Shown here: in pieces, positions 7,730 through 16,601 of the stretch
Layout of the letters: every line of letters begins with the position of its first letter
How positions within the stretch are numbered: position 1 is the first letter of the stretch
Origin: JBCCXL01 sp039191605
GTDB lineage: Bacteria; Acidobacteriota; Thermoanaerobaculia; Multivoradales; JAHZIX01
Direction of reading: 5' to 3'
Assembly: GCA_039191605.1 (NCBI GenBank)
Contig: JBCCXL010000012.1
Location: 124,001-188,000 of the forward strand
DNA length: 64,000 nt
Translations under genes and position numbers: made by a program
The notes under the pieces: generated by a model
Told to the model about the DNA's origin: nothing
The model's database searches: none
The model's input: the letters and a program-made list of their open reading frames with translations, nothing else

Positions 7730-8746
7730 ATGGCCCCTAATCCCGCCAACGCTCTCGAAACCCCTTTGACCCGCGATCTTGGAATCGACGTGCCGCTGAT
7801 CTGCGGAGCGATGTACCCGTGCTCCAACCCGGAGCTGGTGGCGGCGGTCTCCGAGGCCGGCGGCATCGGCGTGATCCAGCCGCTGAGCCTGGTTTACGTC
7901 CACCGCTGGGACTTCGAGGAGGGGCTGCGACACATCTCCAGCCTGACGGATCGGCCGCTGGGCATGAACGTCATCGTCGAGAAGAGCGTGAAGAAATACC
8001 GTGAGGCGATGGAGCTCTACTTGGACCAGGCGCTGGAGCACGGGGTGCGCTTCTTCGTCACCTCACTGGGAAATCCGGATTGGGTGGTGCGCAAGGCCCA
8101 CGCGGTGGGGGGCAAGGTCTACCATGACGTCACCAGCGTGAAATGGGCGAAGAAGGGCCTGGACGCCGGGGTCGATGGGCTCATCGCGGTGAACGATCGC
8201 GCTGGCGGTCACGCCGGCAACCGCACCGCGGCGCAGCTCTACGAGGAGCTCTCAGTCTTCGGAGTGCCGCTGGTGCTGGCGGGTGGGGTAGGAGATGAGA
8301 CGGCCTTCGTCGATGCTCTGGACCTGGGCTATGACGGCTGCCAGCTGGGTACCCGATTCATCGCCACTGAAGAATGCACCGCCCACGATTCCTACAAGCA
8401 GGCGGTGGTGGACGCTGGAGAAGAGGACATCGTGCTCACCGAGCGAGTCACCGGGGTGCCGGTGGCGGTGATCAACACGCCTCATATCCAGAAGGTTGGC
8501 ACCAAGGCTGGTCCTATCGCCCGTCGTATGCTGAAGGGGAGGCGCACCAAACACTGGATGCGTTCCCTCTACGCTCTGCAATCTGTGTGGAAGCTGAAGC
8601 GCTCGTCGATGAAGGAATTCTCCTACAAGGATTATCTTCAGGCCGGTCGCAGCGTAGAAGGTGTACGGGCTATAGAGCCGGCGGGCGACATAGTGAGGCG
8701 CTTTGCAGGGGCCCTCCAGGACGCGAGGATCGGCTCTGCCGCTTGA
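7730..8746 (+). CDS. Nitronate monooxygenase / 2-nitropropane dioxygenase family protein
   Basis: A 338-residue flavin TIM-barrel protein. The start 'PLICGAMYPCSNPELVAAVSEAGGIGVI' (in parts: PLICGAM, AAVSEAGGIG) is the typical NPD N-terminus. 'NDRAGGHAGNRT' near residue 160 matches the phosphate/FMN-binding and catalytic-His region, and 'LAGGVGDE' and 'GCQLGTRFIATEE' are the usual later loops. It should bind FMN and oxidise nitronates or related substrates; some family members are enoyl reductases, so the exact substrate is open. The ATG start sits in a normal context. It stands alone between the repeat spacer and the metal cluster. Confidence 0.85.
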   Translation: MAPNPANALETPLTRDLGIDVPLICGAMYPCSNPELVAAVSEAGGIGVIQPLSLVYVHRWDFEEGLRHISSLTDRPLGMNVIVEKSVKKYREAMELYLDQALEHGVRFFVTSLGNPDWVVRKAHAVGGKVYHDVTSVKWAKKGLDAGVDGLIAVNDRAGGHAGNRTAAQLYEELSVFGVPLVLAGGVGDETAFVDALDLGYDGCQLGTRFIATEECTAHDSYKQAVVDAGEEDIVLTERVTGVPVAVINTPHIQKVGTKAGPIARRMLKGRRTKHWMRSLYALQSVWKLKRSSMKEFSYKDYLQAGRSVEGVRAIEPAGDIVRRFAGALQDARIGSAA

Positions 8747-8806
8747 TCTGAGGCTTGATCTGCGGCGGGTTCTCGACCTGGGGTACCGAAGGCTGGAAAG
8801 TCCTTA

Positions 8807-8824
8807 TTGATAATCGATAATCAA
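8807..8824. promoter_or_regulatory. Fur/Zur-like box in front of the zinc transporter
   Basis: TTGATAATCGATAATCAA holds two direct GATAATC units and is nearly palindromic, which is the layout of Fur-family boxes. A TATAAT -10-like hexamer follows at 8834-8839, so a bound repressor would cover the promoter. The next gene is znuA-like, so the best guess is Zur-type zinc repression. No fur/zur gene is in the window. Confidence 0.65.
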
Positions 8825-8943
8825 AAACTAGGTTATAATCCCGCTTTCTCCAGCTTCGTCGAAATCGACGCGGCTGGCTTCATTTCGCCCTCTTCCAGCA
8901 ACTTCTGCGCCCCGGGTCGTCCTAGGCGTTCAGGAGATTCCCC

Positions 8944-10170
8944 TTGGAATCGAACTCAGTTCGTGATCCCTCCAAAGCTTCGCAGCGAGCTCTTCCTGAT
9001 TCCCCTCTCTCTCATCGCCACCGCCCTCCTCGTCACTACCCTGTGCTGAGTCGGTCGTTGGTAGAGCTACAGGGGGCTATTCCTCGCCTTCTGTCTCGGC
9101 GACTCTTCACGAGAGCCGAGGCTGCGTCTTCTTCCTTGGTGCTGATGGTCTCTCTCTTGGTGCTCATGGCCGCCTGCGGCGGGCCGGGGCAGCAAGGAGA
9201 AGGCCAGCATGGAGAAGCACAGACGGCGCAGAGCGATAGTTTGCCTGAATCCAGCGTCCCGGACGGCGGGACCGACTCGAGTCCTGGGACGGAGATACAG
9301 GGAGCAAACCACCCCGGGGACTCCGCTTCGGCTCCGGAGAACGGAGCCGAAGCCCCCACGGAGGAGCAGATGGTGGTGGTCGCCACCGTCCCGCCCCTCG
9401 CCACCCTAGCGCAGCGCATCGGGGGCGATGCCGTCTTCACCCGCTCGCTGATTCCCGCCGGGCGCTCACCCCATAATTTCGAGCCGCCGCCCTCCGCGAT
9501 GAGAGACTTGATGCGGGCGGAGGTGGTGATCTCCGTCGGTTCCCCGACCTTCGCCTACGAAGGGCGACTGCTGGAGCCGCTGCTGGAGCGTCGCAGCCCG
9601 CGGCCGCCGGTGGTCTCTTTGGTCCGCATCGCCGAACAAGATCCGGCGCTGCAGCTGGCGAGGGAGGGAGCCGGTGATGTGCATCCCTGGCTGCACCCAC
9701 AACTGTTGCTGCGGGCGGCGGACGAGATCGCTCTCACCTTGGCCTCGGTGGATCCCGAGGGAGCGCCTCGCTATGCCGAGGGGGCCCGCAGCTTTCGCGC
9801 CGAGGTAGAACGCCTGGACGCGCGCAACCGGGCTCTTTTCGAAGCCGCATCCTGCCGAGCGTTCCTGGTGGATCATCCCGCTTGGGAAGCCTTCGCGCTG
9901 CACTATGGCCTGCTTCAGCTGGCGATCGAGGAAGAGGGCAAGACTCCCGGGCCGGCGACGGTGAGCCGGGTGGTGGCGGCGGCGAGGAGAGAGGGCGTGG
10001 TGCAGGTCTGGCAGCGTCCCGGGCATCCCGCGAGCTCGGTGCTGGCGGTAGCGGAGGCGCTGGATGGGGAGGTGGTGGAGATCGACCCCACCGCCGCCGA
10101 TCTCTTGGGTTCTTTGGAGAGGGCGGCGCAGCTGATCGTCGACGGCTGCCGCCCGGCCCCTTCGGGATGA
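8944..10170 (+). CDS. znuA: Zinc/manganese ABC transporter substrate-binding lipoprotein (ZnuA-like)
   Basis: A cluster A-I type metal-binding protein. The TTG at 8944 has a good ribosome site (AGGAGA, six bases upstream), but it puts an unusual ~78 residues before the lipobox. GTG at 9043 or TTG at 9058 would give a more normal lipoprotein signal. The lipobox is LMAAC. A 50-residue Ser/Gly/Glu-rich linker precedes the core 'VVVATVPPLATLAQRIGGD'. The metal ligands are visible as SPHNFEPPP, DVHPWLHP and DHPAWEAFALHYG, the three conserved histidine sites of ZnuA/TroA proteins. It should capture Zn(II) outside the membrane for the ZnuBC transporter encoded next. Its stop overlaps the next start (ATGA). 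Confidence 0.85.
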   Translation: MESNSVRDPSKASQRALPDSPLSHRHRPPRHYPVLSRSLVELQGAIPRLLSRRLFTRAEAASSSLVLMVSLLVLMAACGGPGQQGEGQHGEAQTAQSDSLPESSVPDGGTDSSPGTEIQGANHPGDSASAPENGAEAPTEEQMVVVATVPPLATLAQRIGGDAVFTRSLIPAGRSPHNFEPPPSAMRDLMRAEVVISVGSPTFAYEGRLLEPLLERRSPRPPVVSLVRIAEQDPALQLAREGAGDVHPWLHPQLLLRAADEIALTLASVDPEGAPRYAEGARSFRAEVERLDARNRALFEAASCRAFLVDHPAWEAFALHYGLLQLAIEEEGKTPGPATVSRVVAAARREGVVQVWQRPGHPASSVLAVAEALDGEVVEIDPTAADLLGSLERAAQLIVDGCRPAPSG

Positions 10171-10958
10171 GCAGCGAAGCATCGCCCTCTGCCGTCGAGC
10201 CGGTCCTGAGCCTCGACGGAGTGTGGGTGCGTTACGGCCGAGAGGCGGTATTGGAAGACGTCAGCCTGGATGTCTTTCCCGACGATTACCTGGTGGTGAT
10301 CGGCCCCAACGGCGGAGGCAAGAGCACCTTGCTCAAGGTGCTCTTGGGCCTGGTGACCCCCTATCGAGGTGAGGTTCAGCATCGTTTGCCCCACGGCGGC
10401 GCTCGGCTGGGCTACGTGCCCCAATTCTCCAGCTTCGATTCCCAATTCCCCCTGCGGGTGGAGGACGTGGTGCTGATGGGGCGCCTCTGTAGCCGACGAG
10501 GCTGGCTCCGGCGCTATCGTCGTGAGGACCGCCAGTCGGTGGCGCAAGCTCTCTCGCTGGTCGGCCTGGAGTCGAAGGCGCGGGACCCGGTGGCGGCCCT
10601 CTCCGGCGGCGAGGCGCAGCGGGTGCTGATGGCCCGCGCCCTGGTGGGAGAGCCGGAAGCGCTGCTCCTGGACGAGCCGATGGCTTCACTAGACGCGGAC
10701 TCCCGGCGCATCGTGCGGGAGGTTCTAGTGGAGGTGAAGCAGCGCATGCCGGTGGTGTTGGTGACCCACGATCCGGTGGCGGTAGCCCATGAGGTGCGCA
10801 ATATTGCCTGCGTCAATCGAAGCCTGACCTACCACCCCAGCGGTGAGCTCACCGCCGAGGTGCTAGAAGAAGCCTACGGCTGCCCGGTGGAGCTGCTGAG
10901 CCACGGAATGCCCCATCGAGTGTTGGCGGATCACGGAAGCTCCTGCACCCATGATTGA
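10167..10958 (+). CDS. znuC: Zinc ABC transporter ATP-binding protein (ZnuC-like)
   Basis: A 263-residue ATPase from the ATG at 10167, which overlaps the previous stop. It has Walker A IGPNGGGKST (about residue 50), signature ALSGGEAQR, Walker B 'ALLLDEPMASLD' and the switch histidine in 'VVLVTHD'. 'LEDVSLDVFPDDYLVVIGPNGGGKSTLLKVLLGL' (in parts) is typical of the metal ABC subfamily. It drives import of the metal bound by the ZnuA-like lipoprotein through the permease that overlaps its 3' end. Confidence 0.92.
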   Translation: MSSEASPSAVEPVLSLDGVWVRYGREAVLEDVSLDVFPDDYLVVIGPNGGGKSTLLKVLLGLVTPYRGEVQHRLPHGGARLGYVPQFSSFDSQFPLRVEDVVLMGRLCSRRGWLRRYRREDRQSVAQALSLVGLESKARDPVAALSGGEAQRVLMARALVGEPEALLLDEPMASLDADSRRIVREVLVEVKQRMPVVLVTHDPVAVAHEVRNIACVNRSLTYHPSGELTAEVLEEAYGCPVELLSHGMPHRVLADHGSSCTHD

Positions 10959-11775
10959 CGCCTTGCTCTCGGGGGATCCTTTTCTCGCTTCGGCTCTCAG
11001 AGCGGCGGCGATGGCCAGCGTCCTCTGCGGCGTGCTCGGCACCTTCGTGGTGCTGCGCCGCTTGGCTTTCCTCTCCGGCGGCATCAGCCACGCCGCTTTC
11101 GGTGGCCTAGGTTTCTGCCACTGGCTGGGGGTGGCTCCGCAATGGGGTGGCTTGGGCACCGCGGTAGCGGCGGCTTTCTTTCTGGGTTCCCTGTCGTCGG
11201 CCCGAGATCGCACCCGAGACGCCCTCGTCGGCGTGCTGTGGGCGTCGGGAATGGCGTCGGGCATGCTCTTCATCCATCTCGCACCGGGGTACCCGCCGGA
11301 TCTTGGAGCCTATCTCTTCGGCAACCTGCTGTTGGTGGACCAGGTCAGCCTGCGATGGCTGACGGTAGGCTCGCTGCTCACCCTAGGGCTGGTGGTCTGG
11401 CTCTACGAGGACCTCGTCGCCCTTTGCTTCGACGAGACCTTCGCGGCGGTGCAGGGCGTGCGGGTGCGGTGGCTCTCCACCCTGCTCCTCGGCCTGGTGG
11501 CGCTGGCGGTGGTGCTGTTGTTGCCGGTGGTGGGTTTGCTGCTGGTGCTGGCGATGCTCACGATCCCTCCTCTGGCGGCGCTCCAGATCTCCCATCGACT
11601 CGGTTGGGTGCTGCTTTTGTCGGTCGGATTTTCCATTTTGATGACCTTTGGAGGGCTCGCTCTCTCCTTCCACTGGGATGCGCCCTCGGGGCCTTGTATC
11701 ATCCTGCTCGGCACCGCCCTGCTGGGAATTCTCTACCTGCGGGGAATTTTGGCCCAGCGCCACTCTCTCCGCTGA
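10951..11775 (+). CDS. znuB: Zinc ABC transporter permease (ZnuB-like)
   Basis: A 274-residue integral membrane protein with about eight hydrophobic segments, starting inside the end of znuC (8-bp overlap). 'LRRLAFLSGGISHAAFGGLGFCHWLGV' (in parts: AFLSGGISHAAFG) is the hallmark of ABC-3 family metal permeases. 'FDETFAAVQGVRVRWLS' is the usual cytoplasmic coupling loop. It completes a standard importer. The efflux-type permease gene begins only 36 bp downstream on the same strand, so the two are probably co-transcribed. Confidence 0.92.
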   Translation: MIDALLSGDPFLASALRAAAMASVLCGVLGTFVVLRRLAFLSGGISHAAFGGLGFCHWLGVAPQWGGLGTAVAAAFFLGSLSSARDRTRDALVGVLWASGMASGMLFIHLAPGYPPDLGAYLFGNLLLVDQVSLRWLTVGSLLTLGLVVWLYEDLVALCFDETFAAVQGVRVRWLSTLLLGLVALAVVLLLPVVGLLLVLAMLTIPPLAALQISHRLGWVLLLSVGFSILMTFGGLALSFHWDAPSGPCIILLGTALLGILYLRGILAQRHSLR

Positions 11776-11811
11776 TGGAGACTCGCTAACTTCGAGGCGC
11801 AGCCTTCAATC

Positions 11812-14292
11812 ATGGATCTACTGCTCAAAATCGCTTACGAAACCGTGGTCATGCTCTACGTGGCCGCGCCCTACTTACTCCTCGGTCTCGCCGTGGCGGG
11901 GCTGCTGCACGTCCTGCTGCCGGAGAAATTCATCCTGCGCTTCATGGGCCGCGAGGGTCTCTCCGGAGTGGGCTGGTCGGCCCTCATCGGCGTGCCGCTT
12001 CCGGTGTGCAGCTGTGGGGTGGTGCCGATCACCATGGAGCTGGAGCGCAAGGGGGCCAGCAAGCCCTCGGCGATGTCCTTCCTCATCACCACCCCGGAAT
12101 CGGGGGTCGACTCGATCCTCTTCACCTGGGCCCTGCTGGGGCCGGTGATGGCGGTGGTGCGGCCGGTGGCGGCCTTCTTCTCGGCGATCTTCGCCGGCAT
12201 CCTGGCGATCGCTGGCCTCGAGTCTCCGCAGCCGAAGAAGCCACAGGACTGCACCTGTGATGACGGGGAGAACGGTGGAGACGCTCAGCAGGCCAGCGCT
12301 GACGCTGCTCACCACGGGCATGACCACGGACACGATCACGGCCATGACCACAGCCACAGCCACAGCCACGATCACGGACATGACCACAGCCACGGGCATG
12401 ATCACAGTCACGACGATGATCACAGTCACGACCACGGACAGGATCACGGCCACGGTCACGACCACGATGGCCACCATCATCACCACCACGGTCACTTCCA
12501 TCACCACCATCATCATCACCACGGCCACGATCACGACCATGGGGAAGATCTGGTCTCCGAGGACAGCTCCGCCGCCGCCCGCCGAGCTCTGATCTCGCTA
12601 CCGAAGCAGGCCTGGACGGCGATCTTCGACGAGCCGGACCCGGACGCGCCGAAGGTATGGTCTACGGTGGTAGCCCCGGCGGCGAGCTACGGCTTCAAGG
12701 AGCTTCTGGACGAGATCGCTTTCTGGCTGGTGGTGGGCGTGTTGTTGGCCGGAGCGCTGGCCGCCCTGGTGCCGGCGGATCTTGCCGTCCTCGGTCTCGG
12801 CGGCGGCCTGTTGCCGATGCTGCTGATGCTGGTGGTGAGCGTGCCGGTCTACATGTGCGCCTCCGCGTCGACGCCGGTGGCGGCGGCGCTGATGGCCAAG
12901 GGCCTCGGTCCCGGGGCGGCCTTGGTCTTGCTGCTCGCCGGCCCGGCGACCAACGTTGCCACCGTGCTGCTGCTCACTCGCATCTTCGGCCGTCGCTTCG
13001 TCGCCCTCTACCTGGCTGGGGTGATCGGCGGCTCGATCATCGCCGGTCTGGTGCTCGAGGCGCTGGTGGGGGCCTTCGACTGGGATCTCGCCGCGGCGGC
13101 GCAGGCGGCGGTGGCCTCCAGCGAGGAGGGCTGGAGCCTCTTCGGCATCCTCTGCTTCGCCGTGCTGGTGGTGCTCTTGGCTTGGCGTCTGTGGGCCGGG
13201 GCGGCGCGCTACGGCTGGCTCGAGATGGTCGGCGGCTTCCACAGCCTGAAGGTGGCCCTAGGGCCCCTGGGAGACGGCCGCTGGCTTCGTCCGATGCTGC
13301 GCGGCGCCGCGGTGTTGGCGATTCTGGCCTACCTCCTCTCCGGCCTCTTCGTGGTGCCTCCCGGCGGGGTAGGGATGGTCTACGGCTTCGGCGCGCTGCT
13401 CGACACGGATCGCGCGCCGGGCCTGCATTGGGCACCGCCGACGCCTTGGGGCGATTCGGCGGTGGTGCATGCGGAGGCCGCCCGCAAGGCGGACGTGGGC
13501 TTCACCACCGACCTGGAAATGCTGGCGGATCGTCGCGTGAGGACCCGGATGGCGGACCCGGCGGAGTGGCATTCCACCGTCGCGGCGATGAATACCGACC
13601 CGGTGCGGGCGAGCTACCTCACCGCCGACGAAAACCTCCTAGAGATGAGCTTCACGGTGCACTACGGCCTGGAGGATCCCACCCTCTTCGTCACCGCCGT
13701 GGATCATCGCCACGACTTCGTGCTTTTCTACGCCGAGGCGGTGGCCCGGGAGGTGCTCGCTTCCCGCACTCTAGACTCCCTGCTGACCGCCGAACGGCGA
13801 GAGGTGGAATTGGCCCTGGCGCAGAGCTTGGGGGAGCGCCTGGCGCAGCTCCCTCTGGGGGTTCGGGTGGACCGAATTCACGTGGTGGACGTGCATCCAC
13901 CGGCGGAGGCGGTCTTCGCCTTCCGCGACGTCTCGAGCGCGAGGGAAGAGAAAGAGACCCGCATCCACCGTGCTCGCGGCACCCGTGCGGAGCTCTTGCC
14001 CACCGCCCGCGGAGAGGCGGTGGCGCTGGAGCTGCAGGCCGAAGCGGCGGCGGAGGCGCGTACAGTGATCGCCGAAGGGAGAGCGGAAGCTTTCCGGCTC
14101 AGCGCCGAAGGCGTCGCCCGGGCGCCGCAGGTGCTGCGTCATCTACTGTGGATCGAGGCCGTGGAAGAGGCTCTCGCCGGGCCCGAGCTGGTGGTGGTGC
14201 CGGAAACCCCCGCCGGTGGGCAGGGCAGCGGCGTTACCGCCTGGGCTCCGGTGCCCCCGTCCCTTTCCGAAGGCTCTGCTGCTAGGCCTTGA
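11812..14292 (+). CDS. Metal efflux-type permease (SO_0444/DUF318 type) fused via a His-rich loop to an SPFH/HflK-like domain
   Basis: An 826-residue fusion. Residues 1-140 are the first permease half, with the PLPVCSCGVVP motif (about 62-72). Residues about 168-245 are a His/Asp/Gly loop with roughly 40 histidines, a likely Zn/Cu chelator. Residues about 300-510 are the second half ('VPVYMCASASTPVAAALMAKG', 'LLAGPATN'). Together these match the predicted Cu/Zn efflux permeases of the YraQ/DUF318 group. After another membrane segment, residues about 511-826 form a band-7/SPFH domain: 'VVPPGGVGMVYGFGALLD', 'APGLHW', then the Glu/Ala coiled coil 'AEAAAEARTVIAEGRAEAFRL', as in HflK. I know of no described protein with this order. 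Two SPFH genes follow directly. The odd fact is an exporter next to an importer. Confidence 0.8.
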   Translation: MDLLLKIAYETVVMLYVAAPYLLLGLAVAGLLHVLLPEKFILRFMGREGLSGVGWSALIGVPLPVCSCGVVPITMELERKGASKPSAMSFLITTPESGVDSILFTWALLGPVMAVVRPVAAFFSAIFAGILAIAGLESPQPKKPQDCTCDDGENGGDAQQASADAAHHGHDHGHDHGHDHSHSHSHDHGHDHSHGHDHSHDDDHSHDHGQDHGHGHDHDGHHHHHHGHFHHHHHHHHGHDHDHGEDLVSEDSSAAARRALISLPKQAWTAIFDEPDPDAPKVWSTVVAPAASYGFKELLDEIAFWLVVGVLLAGALAALVPADLAVLGLGGGLLPMLLMLVVSVPVYMCASASTPVAAALMAKGLGPGAALVLLLAGPATNVATVLLLTRIFGRRFVALYLAGVIGGSIIAGLVLEALVGAFDWDLAAAAQAAVASSEEGWSLFGILCFAVLVVLLAWRLWAGAARYGWLEMVGGFHSLKVALGPLGDGRWLRPMLRGAAVLAILAYLLSGLFVVPPGGVGMVYGFGALLDTDRAPGLHWAPPTPWGDSAVVHAEAARKADVGFTTDLEMLADRRVRTRMADPAEWHSTVAAMNTDPVRASYLTADENLLEMSFTVHYGLEDPTLFVTAVDHRHDFVLFYAEAVAREVLASRTLDSLLTAERREVELALAQSLGERLAQLPLGVRVDRIHVVDVHPPAEAVFAFRDVSSAREEKETRIHRARGTRAELLPTARGEAVALELQAEAAAEARTVIAEGRAEAFRLSAEGVARAPQVLRHLLWIEAVEEALAGPELVVVPETPAGGQGSGVTAWAPVPPSLSEGSAARP

Positions 14293-14445
14293 GATCACTT
14301 CGATGTCTAAGTTACTGAATCACCATACTCTTCGCTGCCTTCAGCGATCGCGCCGTGAGATTTGTCGGCCCGATTCGGGGTGGCGTCATTCGATCCCGGC
14401 AACCGCAAGGGCCTCGACGGCTGGCCCTCGGCGGAGGTTCCCATC

Positions 14446-15357
14446 ATGAGTAAATCTACTGACGCTTCCGCTTCAAGCTCCTCTTCTTCCGGCTTCTCTT
14501 GGCGCTGGCTGCTGCTGTTGCCGCTGGCGCTGGTGGTCTGGAGCTCTCTCTACACCGTCGAGGAGGGACAGGTGGCGGTGGTGACCCGCTTCGGACAGCC
14601 GCTGGACGACCTTGCCGGTCCCGGTCTCCACGCCAAGCTGCCGTGGCCGGTGGATTCGGCGCTGCGGGTGGATCAGCGCCTGCTGATCTTCGACAACGAG
14701 CCGACGGAGATGCTCACCGGCGATAAGAAGAACATCGTGGTAGACAGCTTTGTCTGCTGGCGTATCGCCGACCCTCTGCGCTTCGTGCAGACCGTCAAGA
14801 CCCGCCCGGAGGCGGAGGCTCGGCTGCTGGACCTGGTGACCGCGGAGCTCGGTGCGGCGGTGGGCGCGGAGCCGATGGACTCCTTCATCAACACCGATGC
14901 CGAGAAGGTACGCCTCGCTCAGGTGGCGCAGGCCACCGGGCGCAAGGTGGATGAGGTGACCCGCGCCTCCTTCGGTATCGAGGTGGTGGACCTGGCGATC
15001 AACGGCTTCAACCTGCCGGCGCAGAACCGAGTCAGCGTCATCGAGCGAATGCGGGCGGAGCGTCGCCGCATCGCCACCGCCTATCGCAGTGAGGGCGAGG
15101 AAGAGGCGCTGAAGATCGAGGCCGAAGCGCAGGCGGAGCGGGAGCGGCTGCTGGCCCAGGCCCGCAGCAGCGCCGAGGCCGCCCGCGGTGGCGGAGAGGC
15201 GCGAGCCCTAGAGATCCTCGCCGACGCCTACCGCCAGGATCCGCAGCTCTATCGATTCCTGCGCTCCCTGGAGAGTTACGAAACTCTCTTCGACGAAGAC
15301 ACGACCATCTTCCTGCCGGCGGACGCGCCACTGCTGGAGGCTCTGGATGGCCCCTGA
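14446..15357 (+). CDS. hflC: SPFH/band-7 protein, HflC-like
   Basis: A 303-residue protein from the ATG at 14446, with GGAGGT seven bases upstream. A Ser-rich N-terminus is followed by one membrane segment (about residues 21-36). The SPFH domain then begins 'TVEEGQVAVVTRFGQPLDD', continues with 'GPGLHAKLPWPVDSALRVDQRLLIFD' (in parts) and 'KKNIVVDSFVCWRIADPLRF', typical of HflC. A Glu/Ala coiled coil (about residues 205-255) follows. HflC with HflK forms large membrane cages around FtsH and limits its access to membrane proteins. No ftsH is seen here. The gene sits 154 bp after the fused permease and overlaps the next SPFH gene by 11 bp. Confidence 0.85.
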   Translation: MSKSTDASASSSSSSGFSWRWLLLLPLALVVWSSLYTVEEGQVAVVTRFGQPLDDLAGPGLHAKLPWPVDSALRVDQRLLIFDNEPTEMLTGDKKNIVVDSFVCWRIADPLRFVQTVKTRPEAEARLLDLVTAELGAAVGAEPMDSFINTDAEKVRLAQVAQATGRKVDEVTRASFGIEVVDLAINGFNLPAQNRVSVIERMRAERRRIATAYRSEGEEEALKIEAEAQAERERLLAQARSSAEAARGGGEARALEILADAYRQDPQLYRFLRSLESYETLFDEDTTIFLPADAPLLEALDGP

Positions 15358-16447
15358 AGAGAAGGCTCCCGAGGAACCCACACCGTCGTCTGCTGAGCAG
15401 TCCGCAGCTGCACAGTCCGAAGCTGGCCAGTCCGAGATCGAGCGGCCCCCGCAGCTGCCGCCCTCGGTACGGATCATCCGCGGGGGCAGGGATTGGCTAT
15501 GGCGCAAGCGCCGAGAGCTGGTCCTCGGCGCGCTGGCGGTGGCCCTGGGGTGGTGGCTGGTCACCGGGGTAACCACCGTGGATAGCGGTGAGTCGGCGGC
15601 CCTGCTGCGCTTCGGCGCGGTGGTGGACGATGCTCTTGGACCGGGGCTCCATCTGGTGCTGCCCCGAGGTCTCGACCGGGTGGAGCGTTTCGCTACCGCC
15701 GGAGTGCAGCGCACCGATGTAGAGGGGGATTTCACCCCCAAGTTGAGCCTGGTGACGGCGGACGAGAACCTGATTCACGTCAGCCTTTCGGTGCAGTTTC
15801 GGGTGCATCGCCTCGGCCAATACCTTTACTCCACGGAGGGTCCGGAAGAGCTTCTTCAGCAGACGGTGAGGGCAGGGCTCACCGAGGTGCTGGCGACCAA
15901 GACCGTCGACGACGTGCTCACCGTCGCCAAGGCCGAGGTGCAGAGCGAGGTTCGTCGCCTGGCTCAGCAGCGCCTGGATGCTTATGAAGCCGGCGTCACG
16001 GTGGTGGCCGTGTCGCTGCAGAGCGTCGAGCCGCCCTTCGAGGCGGCGGGGGCCTTTCGCGCGGTGAGCGATGCGCGGGCGGAGGCGGCGCGCTGGGTCA
16101 ACGAAGCCGAGGCTCTGAGCGCGAGACAGCTGCGGCTGACCCGGGGCCAGGCGCAGCAGCTGGTGGAGGAGGCTTCAGCGGCGGCGGATTCCCGGGTCGA
16201 GGAGGCCCGCGGCGCGGGGGAGCGCTTCGAGCAGCTGCTGAGTCGCCATCGAGTGTCCCCACGCCAGGTGGAGGTGGAGCTTTGGACCGAGGCGCTGCCG
16301 CGGGTGCTCTCCAAGCCGCGTCTGGTGCTGCTGCCTCCCGGCAGCCGGTCGGTGGACTGGAATCTGCTGCCTCCGGAGGAGAAGCAGAACAAAGCACCGG
16401 TCCTCATGCCGACGCCACGCCCGGCCGGGGGCCACGACGATTTCTGA
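15347..16447 (+). CDS. hflK: SPFH/band-7 protein, HflK-like
   Basis: A 366-residue protein; its ATG lies inside the end of the HflC-like gene. A Glu/Ser/Pro-rich cytoplasmic N-terminus (about 45 residues) precedes one membrane segment at about 58-75. SPFH follows: 'TVDSGESAALLRFGAVVDD', 'GPGLHLVLPRGLDRVERF', 'TADENLIHVSLSVQFRV', then 'VVAVSLQSVEPP' and a long coiled coil ('ARQLRLTRGQAQQLVEEA'). These are HflK traits. This locus thus has three SPFH proteins: this one, the HflC-like one and the one fused to the permease. The fused domain is also HflK-like, so it may replace or join this protein in a metal-specific cage. Confidence 0.82.
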   Translation: MAPEEKAPEEPTPSSAEQSAAAQSEAGQSEIERPPQLPPSVRIIRGGRDWLWRKRRELVLGALAVALGWWLVTGVTTVDSGESAALLRFGAVVDDALGPGLHLVLPRGLDRVERFATAGVQRTDVEGDFTPKLSLVTADENLIHVSLSVQFRVHRLGQYLYSTEGPEELLQQTVRAGLTEVLATKTVDDVLTVAKAEVQSEVRRLAQQRLDAYEAGVTVVAVSLQSVEPPFEAAGAFRAVSDARAEAARWVNEAEALSARQLRLTRGQAQQLVEEASAAADSRVEEARGAGERFEQLLSRHRVSPRQVEVELWTEALPRVLSKPRLVLLPPGSRSVDWNLLPPEEKQNKAPVLMPTPRPAGGHDDF

Positions 16448-16550
16448 GGCTCAAGATTTACGCCGGCGTTCGATCGCTCTCGTTCAGGATCACCAGGACC
16501 GCCGGCATCCCCTGCGTTCGCTCGATAGGGCAGAACGTGTCGCACTTACT

Positions 16551-16594
16551 CTCAACCCTCTGGCCCTCAACCCTCTGGCCCTCAACCCTTTGGA
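16551..16594. repeat. Intergenic tandem repeat, 15-bp unit
   Basis: CTCAACCCTCTGGCC twice (16551-16565, 16566-16580) and a partial third copy running into the ribosome site of the DoxX gene. Confidence 0.85.
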
Positions 16595-16601
16595 GACTGC
16601 T

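Noticed and set aside
12306..12545. His-rich stretch as a sequencing or assembly slippage artefact
   Set aside because: The codons vary and Asp/Ser/Gly are mixed in, the frame stays open on both sides, and both permease halves are intact. A chelating loop is the simpler reading.
12657..14285. 542-residue second-frame reading inside the permease-SPFH gene
   Set aside because: Arg/Gly-rich shadow of the real frame, which has family motifs throughout. No ribosome site or domain.
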